Part shown: piece by piece, positions 1 through 9,055 of the stretch
Numbering within the stretch: the stretch's first letter is position 1
Layout: every line of letters starts with the position of its first letter
Notes under the pieces: model-generated
What the model was told of the DNA's origin: nothing
Databases searched by the model: none
Seen by the model: only the letters and a program-made list of their open reading frames with translations
Program-made: the position numbers and the translations under genes
Assembly (NCBI RefSeq): GCF_004001065.1
Contig: NZ_BIML01000001.1
Span: 1-64,000 of the forward strand
Direction of reading: 5' to 3'
Origin: Paenibacillus xylaniclasticus
GTDB lineage: Bacteria > Bacillota > Bacilli > Paenibacillales > Paenibacillaceae
Length of the DNA: 64,000 nt

Positions 1-1
1 G

Positions 2-1675
2 TTGGAAGCCGAACTGGCGGATAAAGCATATGACACGCAAGATGCTCCTTCGAATGAGCTGGAGAAACAGCTTCACCACATTTGGAAGGACATTCTCGGA
101 ACGGGGCAGATGGGCATTCATGATACCTTCTTCGAATGGGGGGGCGATTCACTCAGCGTGACGCTGCTTGTAAACCGGATTCGTAAAAGTGTGCAAGTAG
201 AGGTAACACTGCAGGAGGTGTTCCGAGAGCCGACGATCCGAGGACTGGCTGAACTGATCCAATCGAAGAAGCAAAGCCATCTCCGGCTTGAGCCTCTCAC
301 AGCGGCAGGAATTGAAGATATCAGCATCGAACCTGCTCCGAAGATGGAGGTATATCCTGTCACTTCCGCTCAGAAGCGATTATATTTCATCGACTTCCTC
401 AATGGGGCGGGGACAAGCTACAATGTTCCGGTTGTACATCTTCTTACAGGCAATCTGCAGCGAGCTCGAGTAGAGCATGCGCTTCATCAGCTTCTTCTCC
501 GGCATGAAGCATTACGTACTGGGTTTACCGTTGTCGATGGAGAAGTTATGCAGTTCATTGAGGATTCCTCATCATTCGAGCTAGAGCTCGTGGAGCTGAA
601 AGAGGACGACGTGGAGCCATATTTGCATTCGTTCATCCGTCCGTTCGATCTGAAGCATCCGCCTCTTATAAGAGCGGCGCTCGCTTCCATCGGACAAGAT
701 CGGCATCTGCTAATATTAGATATGCATCATATCGTAACGGACGGCTTGTCCATGACGATTTTGACGAAGGAATTCGCCGAGCTGTACGAGGGTAAAGAAC
801 TGCCTCCTCTTAAAATCCAGTACAAAGATTTTGCAGCGTGGCAGCATAAGCGACAGCTTAGCGATTCTTATCTGAGACAGGAACAGTTCTGGCTGGAAAC
901 ACTTGCTGGTGAGCTAAAGCCGCTGGAGCTGGCTATCGCTTATCCAAGACCTTCTACCCGAAGCTTCGAGGGAGCTATTATCGAGAGTGCTCTTGAGCCC
1001 GCTGTAAGTCTGCAGCTGAGAGAGCTGGCTGCACAAAGCGGTACGACGCTGTTCATGCTACTAATGGCTGCTTACTCGATTCTGCTCTCAAAGCACAGCG
1101 GCAGGGAGGACATCATTATAGGAACACCGATCTCGGGAAGGGTATCCCAAGATGTAGAAGGCTTGATCGGCATGTTCGTCGGCACGCTTCCGATGCGATA
1201 TTTCCCTTCGAAACGTACCGATATTGTAACTTACTTGTCTGAAGTGAAGGAGCGGACGCTGAAAGCCTTCGAAAACCAGGAATATCCGCTCGAAAAGATG
1301 GTAGAGAAGCTCGGCATCCAATGGGAAACGAATCGAAATCCGCTATTTGATACGATGTTCCAATACGACCACTACGGCATGCACGAGATCGTTCCCCTGA
1401 CGGAGCTGTCCGTCACTCCGTACTCCGTTGAACAGCGTACAGCTAAGTTCGACTTGACCATGTCCACTTCCATGGAGGCGGACGTACTAAAGATAAAGCT
1501 GGAATATGCAACAGCGCTATTCAGTCGTCCGGCGGCACAAGCTTTGTTGTCAGACTACATCAAAATTGTGACGGCGATCGTCAGCAATCCGAAGCTGCTA
1601 ATAGGAGAGATCGAGCTTGAAGCTCCATCACTAGGTGATGGTGAAGAGGTAACAGCGATAGAATTTCAGTTCTAG
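2..1675 (+). CDS. Nonribosomal peptide synthetase, C-terminal part (T-C), truncated by window start
   Basis: This is the 3' end of an NRPS gene; the reading frame is open to the window edge. The first 90 residues end a module with a peptidyl carrier domain, motif FFEWGGDSL, whose Ser50 would carry phosphopantetheine. A condensation domain follows (about residues 115-540), with the opening motif SAQKRLYF and the catalytic motif HHIVTDG at 242-248, so it should be active. The protein then ends: there is no adenylation, carrier, thioesterase or reductase domain. The stop is followed by a hairpin and unrelated genes. Known families suggest either that the partner module is encoded by a gene elsewhere, or that the terminal C domain releases the product. 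I cannot tell which, and the peptide is unknown. Confidence 0.93.
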   Translation: MEAELADKAYDTQDAPSNELEKQLHHIWKDILGTGQMGIHDTFFEWGGDSLSVTLLVNRIRKSVQVEVTLQEVFREPTIRGLAELIQSKKQSHLRLEPLTAAGIEDISIEPAPKMEVYPVTSAQKRLYFIDFLNGAGTSYNVPVVHLLTGNLQRARVEHALHQLLLRHEALRTGFTVVDGEVMQFIEDSSSFELELVELKEDDVEPYLHSFIRPFDLKHPPLIRAALASIGQDRHLLILDMHHIVTDGLSMTILTKEFAELYEGKELPPLKIQYKDFAAWQHKRQLSDSYLRQEQFWLETLAGELKPLELAIAYPRPSTRSFEGAIIESALEPAVSLQLRELAAQSGTTLFMLLMAAYSILLSKHSGREDIIIGTPISGRVSQDVEGLIGMFVGTLPMRYFPSKRTDIVTYLSEVKERTLKAFENQEYPLEKMVEKLGIQWETNRNPLFDTMFQYDHYGMHEIVPLTELSVTPYSVEQRTAKFDLTMSTSMEADVLKIKLEYATALFSRPAAQALLSDYIKIVTAIVSNPKLLIGEIELEAPSLGDGEEVTAIEFQF

Positions 1676-1689
1676 ACTCTAATAGTAGA

Positions 1690-1745
1690 GAAGGGGCTTG
1701 TCTAGAAGTTAGTCAGTGCAAACGGACTACCGGACATGCCCCTTC
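1690..1745 (+). terminator. Hairpin after the NRPS gene
   Basis: Arms gaaggggcttgtc and gacatgccccttc pair over 13 bp with one mismatch around a long loop; a short TAGTC/GACTA stem inside shortens the loop. A T-rich run (cttcatttcatcttt) follows. It is a plausible Rho-independent terminator. Confidence 0.55.
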
Positions 1746-2015
1746 CTTCATTTCATCTTTAACGAATTCACAAACAGATAGATTATTGCAAGTAATACAT
1801 ACATTAGGCTTAATAGATCGCTTGCGATAGTGGCGCTCGTCATTTCAGGTTAAGGTGATTATCCCCTCAAACTCCTTGATGTCATTTCAGACATTATAGA
1901 GTTATTATGCTTACTGTTATTGTAAATTAACACATTATTACCCTTACCCCAAAACTATTATCGTGGTAAAATAGTTCTAATTTTTTTCAAATCATATTGT
2001 GAGGTCGAAAATCTT
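1746..2015. other. Intergenic leader of the SLH gene
   Basis: The AT-rich stretch between the NRPS terminator and the SLH protein has no convincing ORF. A TAAAAT near 1965 could be a -10 box, but the matching -35 is poor. GTGAGG lies upstream of the ATG at 2016 as a weak ribosome binding site. Nothing else was recognised. Confidence 0.4.
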
Positions 2016-3854
2016 ATGAATTTGGGATCTATATTGAAAAAAACGGCGATTCTAAGTACAGCTGTTGCCGTTACAGCGGTTGCTGCCCTACCTTTATCGA
2101 GCCAAGCCTTCGCCGCAAGCAGCAACGTGCAGCTTAATACCCAAACGAGAACCGAGCAAGATATTAAAACGAAATGGAAGCAATATTTGCCGCAAAAGTT
2201 TACATTAGATACTCTGTTTGCTGTAAAGCCTAAAGTAACCTCGCCATACAGCGCCGGTCAATTGAACAGCAAGGTACTTCAAGACGCTTTGAACGCGACC
2301 AATTTTGCCCGTTATCTCGCTGGGCTGCCTGATGACGTTACGCTTGATATGAGTCTAGAAACGCAGCAGCAAGCAGGAGCGGTACTGTCGGCTCGTCATG
2401 GTGCAATTAGCCATTGGCCAAGCAAGCCTAGCGACATGGCTGACGACTTCTATCAATTAGGATACGATGCGGCATCCTCCAGCAATCTGTCGGCAGGCCG
2501 AGACTCGCTCTATAATACCGTAATTTTTGGGTTCATGGCGGACAATGGAACGAACAACCTCGATACTGTCGGCCATCGCCGGTGGATCATAAATCCGCAA
2601 ATGAAGAAAACGATGTTCGGACTAGCTTATAATCCGAATTCGAAGTACGGCTATTATTCAACGATGTACGCGTTTAATAGAGACCGCGCCGAAGATGAAG
2701 TCCAATATGACTATATCGCATGGCCGTCGGCAGGAGCCTTTCCAACCGATATCCTGACCGCGAATGACCCGTGGTCGGTATCATTGAACACTGATCTTTA
2801 TGATAAGAATAGAACGAGCGAGATCAAGGTGACCATCAAACGGGAGAGCGATAACAAAACGTGGTCGTTGGAAGCTGGAGACCGAAACTACGAGGGAGAC
2901 TACTTCAATATTAACACCGGCTATTATGGAGTAGACTTCGTCATTATTTTCCGGCCGGGCCATATAGGCTCCTACTCGGCGAACGATGTATACCAAGTGA
3001 CAATCGATAATATTTATACTACAAATGGTGAGAAAACGTCGATTGCGTATAAGACCTCGCTCTTTTCAATTCAGGCAACCTATAAGAATACGAAAATGTT
3101 ACGGCCAATGCTTGTCGGACAGACTATGAAATTTCCTGTTCTAGGCAGCCCAAGCCGCTACGTTTCTTCGGACAGCAGCGTCGCCAGCGTGGATAGCAAA
3201 GGCGTCGTAACAGCTCATAAGAATGGACATGCTGAGATTACAGTCGACGGATATTTAGGTTATAACAATCATACAATTAATGTTTATGTCCTAAACCAAG
3301 AGTATGTGCAGCCTGTAAGCTCATGGGCGAAGTCTAGCATCACGAAAGCAATCGAATACGGCATCCTATCTACGAATCCGTACTACGACGATCTTACTTC
3401 CGCCGTCACGAGAGAGCAATTCGTCGACTATATGGTCGGTATGCTAAGTGTGTTAGATCCTGACTTAAATCTCAATGATGACGACAGTAAGAAGTCACCA
3501 TTTACCGATGTTGATGACGATCAGAGCAGCGTGATTTGGGCCTATGAGAATGGCATCATTAGCGGTACCGGGAAAGGTAAGTTCTCTCCAGATGCGACGA
3601 TAACGAGAGAGCAAGCGGCCGTGCTGCTGTTAAACGTTTATCATTACCTTGGCGGCCAAGACAGCAGCGGCGCCAAAGTGACATTCGCAGACCAAAATAA
3701 AGTTTCCGCATGGGCCAACTCTGCCGTACAGCGCGCGGTACAGCTGTCACTGCTTGGCGGTGTGTCGGGTAACAAGTTCGATCCGCAAGGTAAGTATTCC
3801 CAAGAGCAAACGATCGTGACCATCCTTCGACTGTACGAGAAGTTTATGAAATAA
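2016..3854 (+). CDS. Secreted CAP-domain protein with Ig-like and three SLH domains
   Basis: A 612-residue surface protein. Residues 1-34 are a signal peptide (KK, hydrophobic core, SQAFA cleavage region). Residues about 85-200 form a CAP/SCP-like domain with the motif NLDTVGHRRWIINPQM, as in bacterial CAP proteins. A central beta-rich part leads to a bacterial Ig-like (Big_2) domain near 385-430, seen in SSDSSVASVDSKGVVTA. The last 175 residues hold three SLH repeats (FTDV-type motifs, TREQ twice), which in this family anchor proteins to pyruvylated secondary cell wall polymer. The substrate of the CAP domain is unknown. The gene appears monocistronic, with a hairpin behind it. Confidence 0.92.
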   Translation: MNLGSILKKTAILSTAVAVTAVAALPLSSQAFAASSNVQLNTQTRTEQDIKTKWKQYLPQKFTLDTLFAVKPKVTSPYSAGQLNSKVLQDALNATNFARYLAGLPDDVTLDMSLETQQQAGAVLSARHGAISHWPSKPSDMADDFYQLGYDAASSSNLSAGRDSLYNTVIFGFMADNGTNNLDTVGHRRWIINPQMKKTMFGLAYNPNSKYGYYSTMYAFNRDRAEDEVQYDYIAWPSAGAFPTDILTANDPWSVSLNTDLYDKNRTSEIKVTIKRESDNKTWSLEAGDRNYEGDYFNINTGYYGVDFVIIFRPGHIGSYSANDVYQVTIDNIYTTNGEKTSIAYKTSLFSIQATYKNTKMLRPMLVGQTMKFPVLGSPSRYVSSDSSVASVDSKGVVTAHKNGHAEITVDGYLGYNNHTINVYVLNQEYVQPVSSWAKSSITKAIEYGILSTNPYYDDLTSAVTREQFVDYMVGMLSVLDPDLNLNDDDSKKSPFTDVDDDQSSVIWAYENGIISGTGKGKFSPDATITREQAAVLLLNVYHYLGGQDSSGAKVTFADQNKVSAWANSAVQRAVQLSLLGGVSGNKFDPQGKYSQEQTIVTILRLYEKFMK

Positions 3855-3908
3855 GTGATGTCTGCCCATAGCTCATGTTGAATATTCTCTATTATGATTA
3901 TTACACCA

Positions 3909-3950
3909 AGCACCATGATGTCATTCTATTTGACATTATGGTGCTATTTT
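3909..3950 (+). terminator. Rho-independent terminator after the SLH gene
   Basis: A 15-bp stem (agcaccatgatgtca / tgacattatggtgct, one mismatch), a 7-nt loop and a trailing attttaatt run. Confidence 0.8.
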
Positions 3951-4155
3951 AATTCCACGACTTACATTTCGAGTATATTTGACACAAAACATTGTTTTTC
4001 TGCTAGACAGTGTAAAGGTTAAAAGGATAAAATTGGTCTGTTGGTTGAAAGGGATATGAGACTAAAGCACCACTTCAATCAAGATTCAACCCATTCGCAG
4101 CTCGAGATTACATAAGTTTACACAATAATCATACTATTTAAGGGAGTTGAAGGTA
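3951..4155 (+). promoter_or_regulatory. Leader of the unknown-protein operon, with a perfect TTGACA
   Basis: A consensus -35 hexamer TTGACA lies at 3979-3984, but no good -10 sits 17 bp downstream; TGTAAA at 4011 is too far. AGGGAG at 4141-4146 is a good ribosome binding site for the ATG at 4156. The promoter assignment is tentative. Confidence 0.3.
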
Positions 4156-4698
4156 ATGTCCATTACGTACACGCCAAATTATGGGTTCGGATTCAACATT
4201 ACGCTCGGTTTAGGTCAAGATAACAAAGCGGTCAACATTACAGCAGAAGACATTAGTGACATTAAGACAAAAGGCATACATTTTGAGCTTCCAGCAGATA
4301 CGACGGTCGAGTTGGGCAGTCTATCGGATCTGATCGGTTGGTTAAACCAGCAATTGAAAAGCATCGGCGTGGACGTGTCTCTTCCTTCCGCCGCATCACC
4401 AGACTGGCCGACTGTAATCAAAAACATCTTCGATGGCATTCTCAATACAAAAGTAACCGTCACTAAGCTGTGCCTCGACCAAGATCCTCAAGATGCGGAA
4501 GGCAATTATCCACCGATTCGATTGATCTTGGCCGTTACGGGACAAGCGGTCGACCCTAAAAATCCTGATACGCCTAAGCCAATTCAAATTATTGACGGTC
4601 TGTTCAGCGTCATCGGCGGCGGCATATCGCTGGATAGAAATTATACGAAATCAGAAGAATCAGCAGATACGAACGATGATCAACCTGACAAGCAATAA
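4156..4698 (+). CDS. Unknown protein, first gene of a four-gene set
   Basis: About 180 residues; the family was not recognised. ATG 4156 is chosen because AGGGAG lies 9 nt upstream; an in-frame TTG at 4147 overlaps that spacing. There is no signal peptide or transmembrane helix. The sequence is beta-rich with amphipathic stretches (GFNITLGLGQ, KGIHFELPADTTVELGSL, IIDGLFSVIGGGISL) and ends in a polar Asp/Glu-rich tail. Its alternation of beta strands with short Trp/Leu helices resembles parts of the next gene's product, so the two may be related or may interact; that is an inference. A hairpin follows, so this gene may be made in excess over the larger downstream genes. Confidence 0.75.
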   Translation: MSITYTPNYGFGFNITLGLGQDNKAVNITAEDISDIKTKGIHFELPADTTVELGSLSDLIGWLNQQLKSIGVDVSLPSAASPDWPTVIKNIFDGILNTKVTVTKLCLDQDPQDAEGNYPPIRLILAVTGQAVDPKNPDTPKPIQIIDGLFSVIGGGISLDRNYTKSEESADTNDDQPDKQ

Positions 4699-4728
4699 TT
4701 GCTAATTCCTTCGTTATTCGTAACGCGG

Positions 4729-4770
4729 GCGGCCTCGCTCTTCACCAACTTTGGCAGGCCGCTCATTTTT
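4729..4770 (+). terminator. Hairpin between genes 1 and 2 of the unknown set
   Basis: Perfect 7-bp GC stem (gcggcct / aggccgc), a 20-nt loop, then tcattttt. It could be an attenuator inside the operon rather than its end. Confidence 0.55.
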
Positions 4771-4802
4771 GGTCATTGCAAATGGGTTAGGGGATATAAG
4801 AC

Positions 4803-7046
4803 ATGAAATATCAATCCAAGACTGAAGGCGTCTTCTATCTATTCAGTACGATGCAATTCGACGTAGGGATGCCCGTTCGCCTATACGGGGCGATACAAGT
4901 TACAACCTCCGCAGATTTATATTTCGTGTTATCCAAACATTTGCCGTACGATCCGAAACTTGCGCCTATCGAAGAGGTTACGACTTCCATCGCGAATCCT
5001 CTCGGTTTAAAAGGCGTCGTACTCGAACAACTTGATGTCACTTCCCATATTTATAAAGATGCGAATCAGAATATGACGGCGGATACCTCGCTGCAAGCTT
5101 CGGCCCGTTTTCCGAATTTGCCAGGCTTCAACCTAGCTGGCGGTATCGTCTTCGAGAAGTCGTCTCCGCGGCTTGCGATCATCCAGTTAACGGCCAATCC
5201 TCCCTTAACGTTATCCCAATTCATCACTCAGGTCATTGGGGGAACGTGGGACTGGGCGGACAGCGTGACCAATCAGTTCGCTTTTCAATCAGGGATGCTG
5301 TATGCGCTCTCGGCTCCGCCAGACGCTCGACCGAATTATTGCTATGAATATATCAATAACAATCAGCCTGCCAACAAGATAACTTGTTATCCCGGCTATC
5401 ATGCAGACGCCATTGTGCGCATATTCGGCAAGTACGATTTTCGAATTAGCCTTAGCGTAACAGGCAATACGATCCTATTAGAAACGACAAGCTTATCGAG
5501 CTTCGATTTCGATTTCATTACGTTAACCAATACGAACTTGAAAATAAGCACTCAGCCTAATCATAAATATTTGACGATCGGGACGGACGTCATCATTCTG
5601 AACACCTCTGTAAGCGGCACTGTCAACGCCAGCTATGACCTGACGCAAAGCGCATTCGTTGGCAATGTCAGCGTAAATCTCGGCAGCGTGGACTTGCCCA
5701 CCGAGAGCGGGACAAGTTCGAAAGAAGTAACATTAGGGGTCGAATTTATGTGGACGAAAGACTCAGGGGCCGGCAGCGGATTCAGAATCACTAAAATTAG
5801 CGGATTGCCCGTTAATTCATTGAATTGGCTTTCGAAATATTTAGAAGTCTTGAATAGGGGCGGCGGCTGCGCCAAGATCGTCACCGATTGGATGAAAGGA
5901 CTGACGCAAACTTCACTAACTCCTAAGCTAAACGGCAGTCCTTCCAAGACGTCAGACGGAAAGATGCTGGTCCCTCTGAAGCTCACTTATACCATTATGG
6001 CGTCGGGACATACGATAGCGTCTAATGAAATATCGTTCAAGCCTGTATTCGACATACCTAATAGTTTGAAAGAATTACCTATCGCGATCTGGCAATCCAT
6101 TCTTGACAGCGCGGGTACGATCATTCCGCAAATCTTAAGTCAACCCGATACATATAAGGCGATTGCCGAATATTCTGCCCTGCGCGGCGGAGCGAGCGCG
6201 GCGGCACGATTTATTTGCCGCGCGCTAGAGAACGGTAATGAGAACGTTGCCCGATCACTGGCAGATGAATTCGCCGATCTAGTGGGCGGTGCCGCACTGG
6301 CGGAAGCAGCCGAGCTCATCGCCGCTCTATCGTCGGTCGCCATGCTCGGCATTCCATCCCTCGTGTCCGGTTTGGTCGGTTTGTTCAAATCGTTCTGGGA
6401 TTGGATAACCGGTGAGGATAAGCAGAAAAAGAGAGAAGCGGAGCAAAAGCTACAGGAGGCAAGGGATAAAATCCAGAGCGCGCTCAACATCATCTTTAAT
6501 AAAATCGATCAAATCCAAGCGATGATTCAAATTCAGTCACTCAACGTCTCGCTTGATGCCCAGTCAAATTACACCGCTGCATGGATGCTGAACGGCAGCG
6601 TAGAGGACAAGCTCGGAACGGGAGCTGTGCTGCTATATGCGTTCAGCTTGCTGCAAGGGACGCCAGGAACGGATGCTGCCGTGTGGCCCGGTACCAGCGT
6701 CAAAGTATTGACGAACGATCAAATGTCTTATCAGATCCCGCTCCAGCAAATTCCGAATCTCGAGCATTATCGATTCAACGCATCCGTCGTCTCGACTGTA
6801 AGAGGGCTGACCTTCCTGTACGACAGCACTAGACAACAGCTCGTGGATGCCATCGATCAGCTCGACGGGATCGACAATGGCAAGGCCAAGCAGTATGCTT
6901 CAGAGCTGCGCGAACAGGTAAACCAGCTCACGGCCTACAACACTTCAGGTATCGCGTCGAAGCCAGTATATGCTCATTTCAATATGCCGACGTACTTGCA
7001 AGTCGGACAGAGCATTATCGGCGTCAATACGAGGTTGAAAGGTTAA
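4803..7046 (+). CDS. Large unknown protein with hydrophobic segment and coiled coil
   Basis: 747 residues, no signal peptide, family not recognised. Residues 1-420 are beta-rich and look like repeats of one or more beta domains. Residues about 450-560 are helical and small-residue rich (GGASAAARF, GGAALAEAAELIAAL), leading into a strongly hydrophobic stretch (AMLGIPSLVSGLVGLFKSFW) near 515-540. A charged coiled coil follows (KQKKREAEQKLQEARDKIQS, about 545-580), then a mixed C-terminal domain. A hydrophobic hairpin next to a coiled coil is seen in some pore-forming or membrane-inserting toxins; that is only a resemblance. The start ATG 4803 follows AGGGGAT. Clearly coding, co-directional with neighbours, same codon style. 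Confidence 0.85.
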   Translation: MKYQSKTEGVFYLFSTMQFDVGMPVRLYGAIQVTTSADLYFVLSKHLPYDPKLAPIEEVTTSIANPLGLKGVVLEQLDVTSHIYKDANQNMTADTSLQASARFPNLPGFNLAGGIVFEKSSPRLAIIQLTANPPLTLSQFITQVIGGTWDWADSVTNQFAFQSGMLYALSAPPDARPNYCYEYINNNQPANKITCYPGYHADAIVRIFGKYDFRISLSVTGNTILLETTSLSSFDFDFITLTNTNLKISTQPNHKYLTIGTDVIILNTSVSGTVNASYDLTQSAFVGNVSVNLGSVDLPTESGTSSKEVTLGVEFMWTKDSGAGSGFRITKISGLPVNSLNWLSKYLEVLNRGGGCAKIVTDWMKGLTQTSLTPKLNGSPSKTSDGKMLVPLKLTYTIMASGHTIASNEISFKPVFDIPNSLKELPIAIWQSILDSAGTIIPQILSQPDTYKAIAEYSALRGGASAAARFICRALENGNENVARSLADEFADLVGGAALAEAAELIAALSSVAMLGIPSLVSGLVGLFKSFWDWITGEDKQKKREAEQKLQEARDKIQSALNIIFNKIDQIQAMIQIQSLNVSLDAQSNYTAAWMLNGSVEDKLGTGAVLLYAFSLLQGTPGTDAAVWPGTSVKVLTNDQMSYQIPLQQIPNLEHYRFNASVVSTVRGLTFLYDSTRQQLVDAIDQLDGIDNGKAKQYASELREQVNQLTAYNTSGIASKPVYAHFNMPTYLQVGQSIIGVNTRLKG

Positions 7047-7097
7047 CATGGATTTGATACCACTGAGGAATGATGGGTCAGAAAAGGAGAAGGGGAC

Positions 7098-9038
7098 ATG
7101 GCGAACAACATGATTCCAACGATTCTCAAAGAGAGATATTATGCAAACCAGCTATTGAACGTCGACGATTTCAATAGAGAGAGAGATTTCCACATCGCCA
7201 GTCGCGAGCTGCTTTCGAGCTTCTTCATCCAAAGCGGTATTCTGCAAGGACTTGACGTATCCCAAGGAAGCCAGAACAACGTGCTGATCTCGCCGGGCGC
7301 AGCAATCGACGAACGAGGAAGCTTAATCCTATTAACGGATCGCGCGCAGCTGGCAGACAACACAATTGTCGCACAATCCGGAAGCGTGGCGATCGATCTT
7401 AGTGCGGACGTCTATGCCAATAAGACGTGGCTGCTCGTCATACAGGCCCATGATACGCAAGTTGCGGATAACGCGCTGCAATGCTGCCCGATCTTGACGC
7501 TTCTCGAACCATCAAGCGCATCGCCAGATAGTACGCAAATACCGTTGTCTAAAATTACCGTCACTTCTACTGGCACAACGCCGGAAGACATTACGATCAC
7601 GATCTCACTCGATTCAAGTGTACGCCAACTCTCCAAATTGCAGGCGATACGCTTGCCTGAGCTATTAGCGTCACAAATCCCTGATTTGGACGCGAGTAAG
7701 GTCGTCTCCGGCGTGCTGGATGCTGCTCATATTCCTGATCTGGATGCAAGCAAGATCGCTTCCGGTTTGCTGGACGCTGCTCTTATACCTGCTCTGGATG
7801 CGAGTAAAATCGGCTTTGGCGTGCTGGACGCTGCTCATATTCCTGCGCTGGATGCGAGCCTAATCGCGTCAGGAACGCTGGATGTCGGCCGATTGCCGAG
7901 GATTCCTGCCTCCCATATCACAGGCTTGCCGACCTCGGAATTGATCACGTATTGGGCGTCTAATACCGCAATATACAGCAGCGGGGGAGTATTAGCGGCG
8001 TCCTCCTTGGCAGTGAGTAAGCCATCTTGTGTTATCGGTCTGCTGAAGATCGAATCGGATCAAGGCAACACCTATATCAGCCTTGGAATGGGCTTTCCGA
8101 GTACGGTCATTCGTTTCGATTCCGATCAAATGTCGAGAAGTACTATGTCCTTTCACGTCTATTCGGATCGTACACAATATAATTTATCCCAGGAGGGAGG
8201 CGCGGAAGGGGAGACGGCGACATCCGTACAATTCGTCGGACTGGATACGTCTTACTGCTTCTCGCTTCTTGTTCCAGAGAATGAGCTGCCTGCGGAAAAC
8301 CAAGGGAAAATATGGAGCTTAGTCACATTTGGTACGCAAAAGGTATCCGCTGACTCTATGTCGTCGAACAGCATCTCGGACATTATCCGGAACATCCGAG
8401 ATGCGATATCGCCGTTTTCCTATATCGCATACGCAGTTCCAAGCAGCATCAGTGAGCTAAAAGCCTCTCTCGCACAGCAGCTCAAATCCGATGGCCTATC
8501 AGCTCAGCAGGCTGCTCCGATACTTGCAGCCCATGCTCCTCAGCAGACGGTGGGCAACACAGCCGAGTTCCTGAAGACATTAACAGAGGTGTTCCCAGAA
8601 ACGATGAGCGAGCCCTATCAAGCTGCCTGGGCTTTAAGCGCGGCAAGCATACCGGCCGCTGAAGCAATCTCGGCAATCGGGGTATTCTATCATCACCTAA
8701 TTAGCGTGAGTGATTTTCTGCAGCTCATATTAGGTGCATATCCGCCCCCTGTAGTCGCGGCGCAAATATCAGCACAGCAATTATTAGGAGCTTCTGCCGC
8801 GGATGCGGCTCTCCCAATCAAGCAAAGCAGCCCGCAATTTGACTCGCTGCCAACTCAATTGGGCATCGTCTTGCGTATACACTTCGACGCTACGTCGAGC
8901 ACGCCTCCATTAATGGCACACGCGCTTCGCGAGGCGGATTACTCTAAAGACGATGTCATATCCGCACTCGTCTTTCTATTTCCGACTGTACCCCAAGAGG
9001 ATTTACTTAACGTCGTGAATTCGGAATTCGAATCGTAA
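7098..9038 (+). CDS. Tail-fibre/baseplate-like protein with 18-residue repeats
   Basis: 646 residues, no signal peptide. The N-terminus (KERYYANQLLNVDDFNRERD, then VLISPGAAIDERGSLILL) has the pattern I recall from tail-fibre or adhesin-like proteins near phage tails and contractile injection loci: a YY..QLL..DDF..E motif followed by SPG.AID..G. Residues 194-265 are four repeats of an 18-residue unit of type IPxLDASKIxSGxLDAAx, the kind that builds trimeric fibre shafts. A globular beta region follows (270-430). The last 200 residues are Ala/Leu-rich helical repeats. AAAAGGAGAAGGGG precedes the ATG at 7098. No sheath, tube or baseplate genes are nearby, so a complete injection machine is not encoded here. 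Confidence 0.85.
   Translation: MANNMIPTILKERYYANQLLNVDDFNRERDFHIASRELLSSFFIQSGILQGLDVSQGSQNNVLISPGAAIDERGSLILLTDRAQLADNTIVAQSGSVAIDLSADVYANKTWLLVIQAHDTQVADNALQCCPILTLLEPSSASPDSTQIPLSKITVTSTGTTPEDITITISLDSSVRQLSKLQAIRLPELLASQIPDLDASKVVSGVLDAAHIPDLDASKIASGLLDAALIPALDASKIGFGVLDAAHIPALDASLIASGTLDVGRLPRIPASHITGLPTSELITYWASNTAIYSSGGVLAASSLAVSKPSCVIGLLKIESDQGNTYISLGMGFPSTVIRFDSDQMSRSTMSFHVYSDRTQYNLSQEGGAEGETATSVQFVGLDTSYCFSLLVPENELPAENQGKIWSLVTFGTQKVSADSMSSNSISDIIRNIRDAISPFSYIAYAVPSSISELKASLAQQLKSDGLSAQQAAPILAAHAPQQTVGNTAEFLKTLTEVFPETMSEPYQAAWALSAASIPAAEAISAIGVFYHHLISVSDFLQLILGAYPPPVVAAQISAQQLLGASAADAALPIKQSSPQFDSLPTQLGIVLRIHFDATSSTPPLMAHALREADYSKDDVISALVFLFPTVPQEDLLNVVNSEFES
7677..7892 (+). repeat. 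Four 54-bp tandem coding repeats
   Basis: Units start at 7677, 7731, 7785 and 7839, each encoding an 18-residue copy of IPxLDASKxxxxxLDxxx. The DNA copies have diverged mainly at synonymous positions, which argues for selection on the protein rather than a recent duplication. Confidence 0.9.
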
Positions 9039-9055
9039 GAAGGGGAGGTTCGCAG

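Noticed and set aside
4011-4016. -10 box for the TTGACA at 3979
   Set aside because: The 26-bp spacing is far outside the normal range.
7677-7892. CRISPR-like or satellite repeat
   Set aside because: 54-bp units stay in frame, have no unique spacers and differ mostly silently, so they are a protein repeat.
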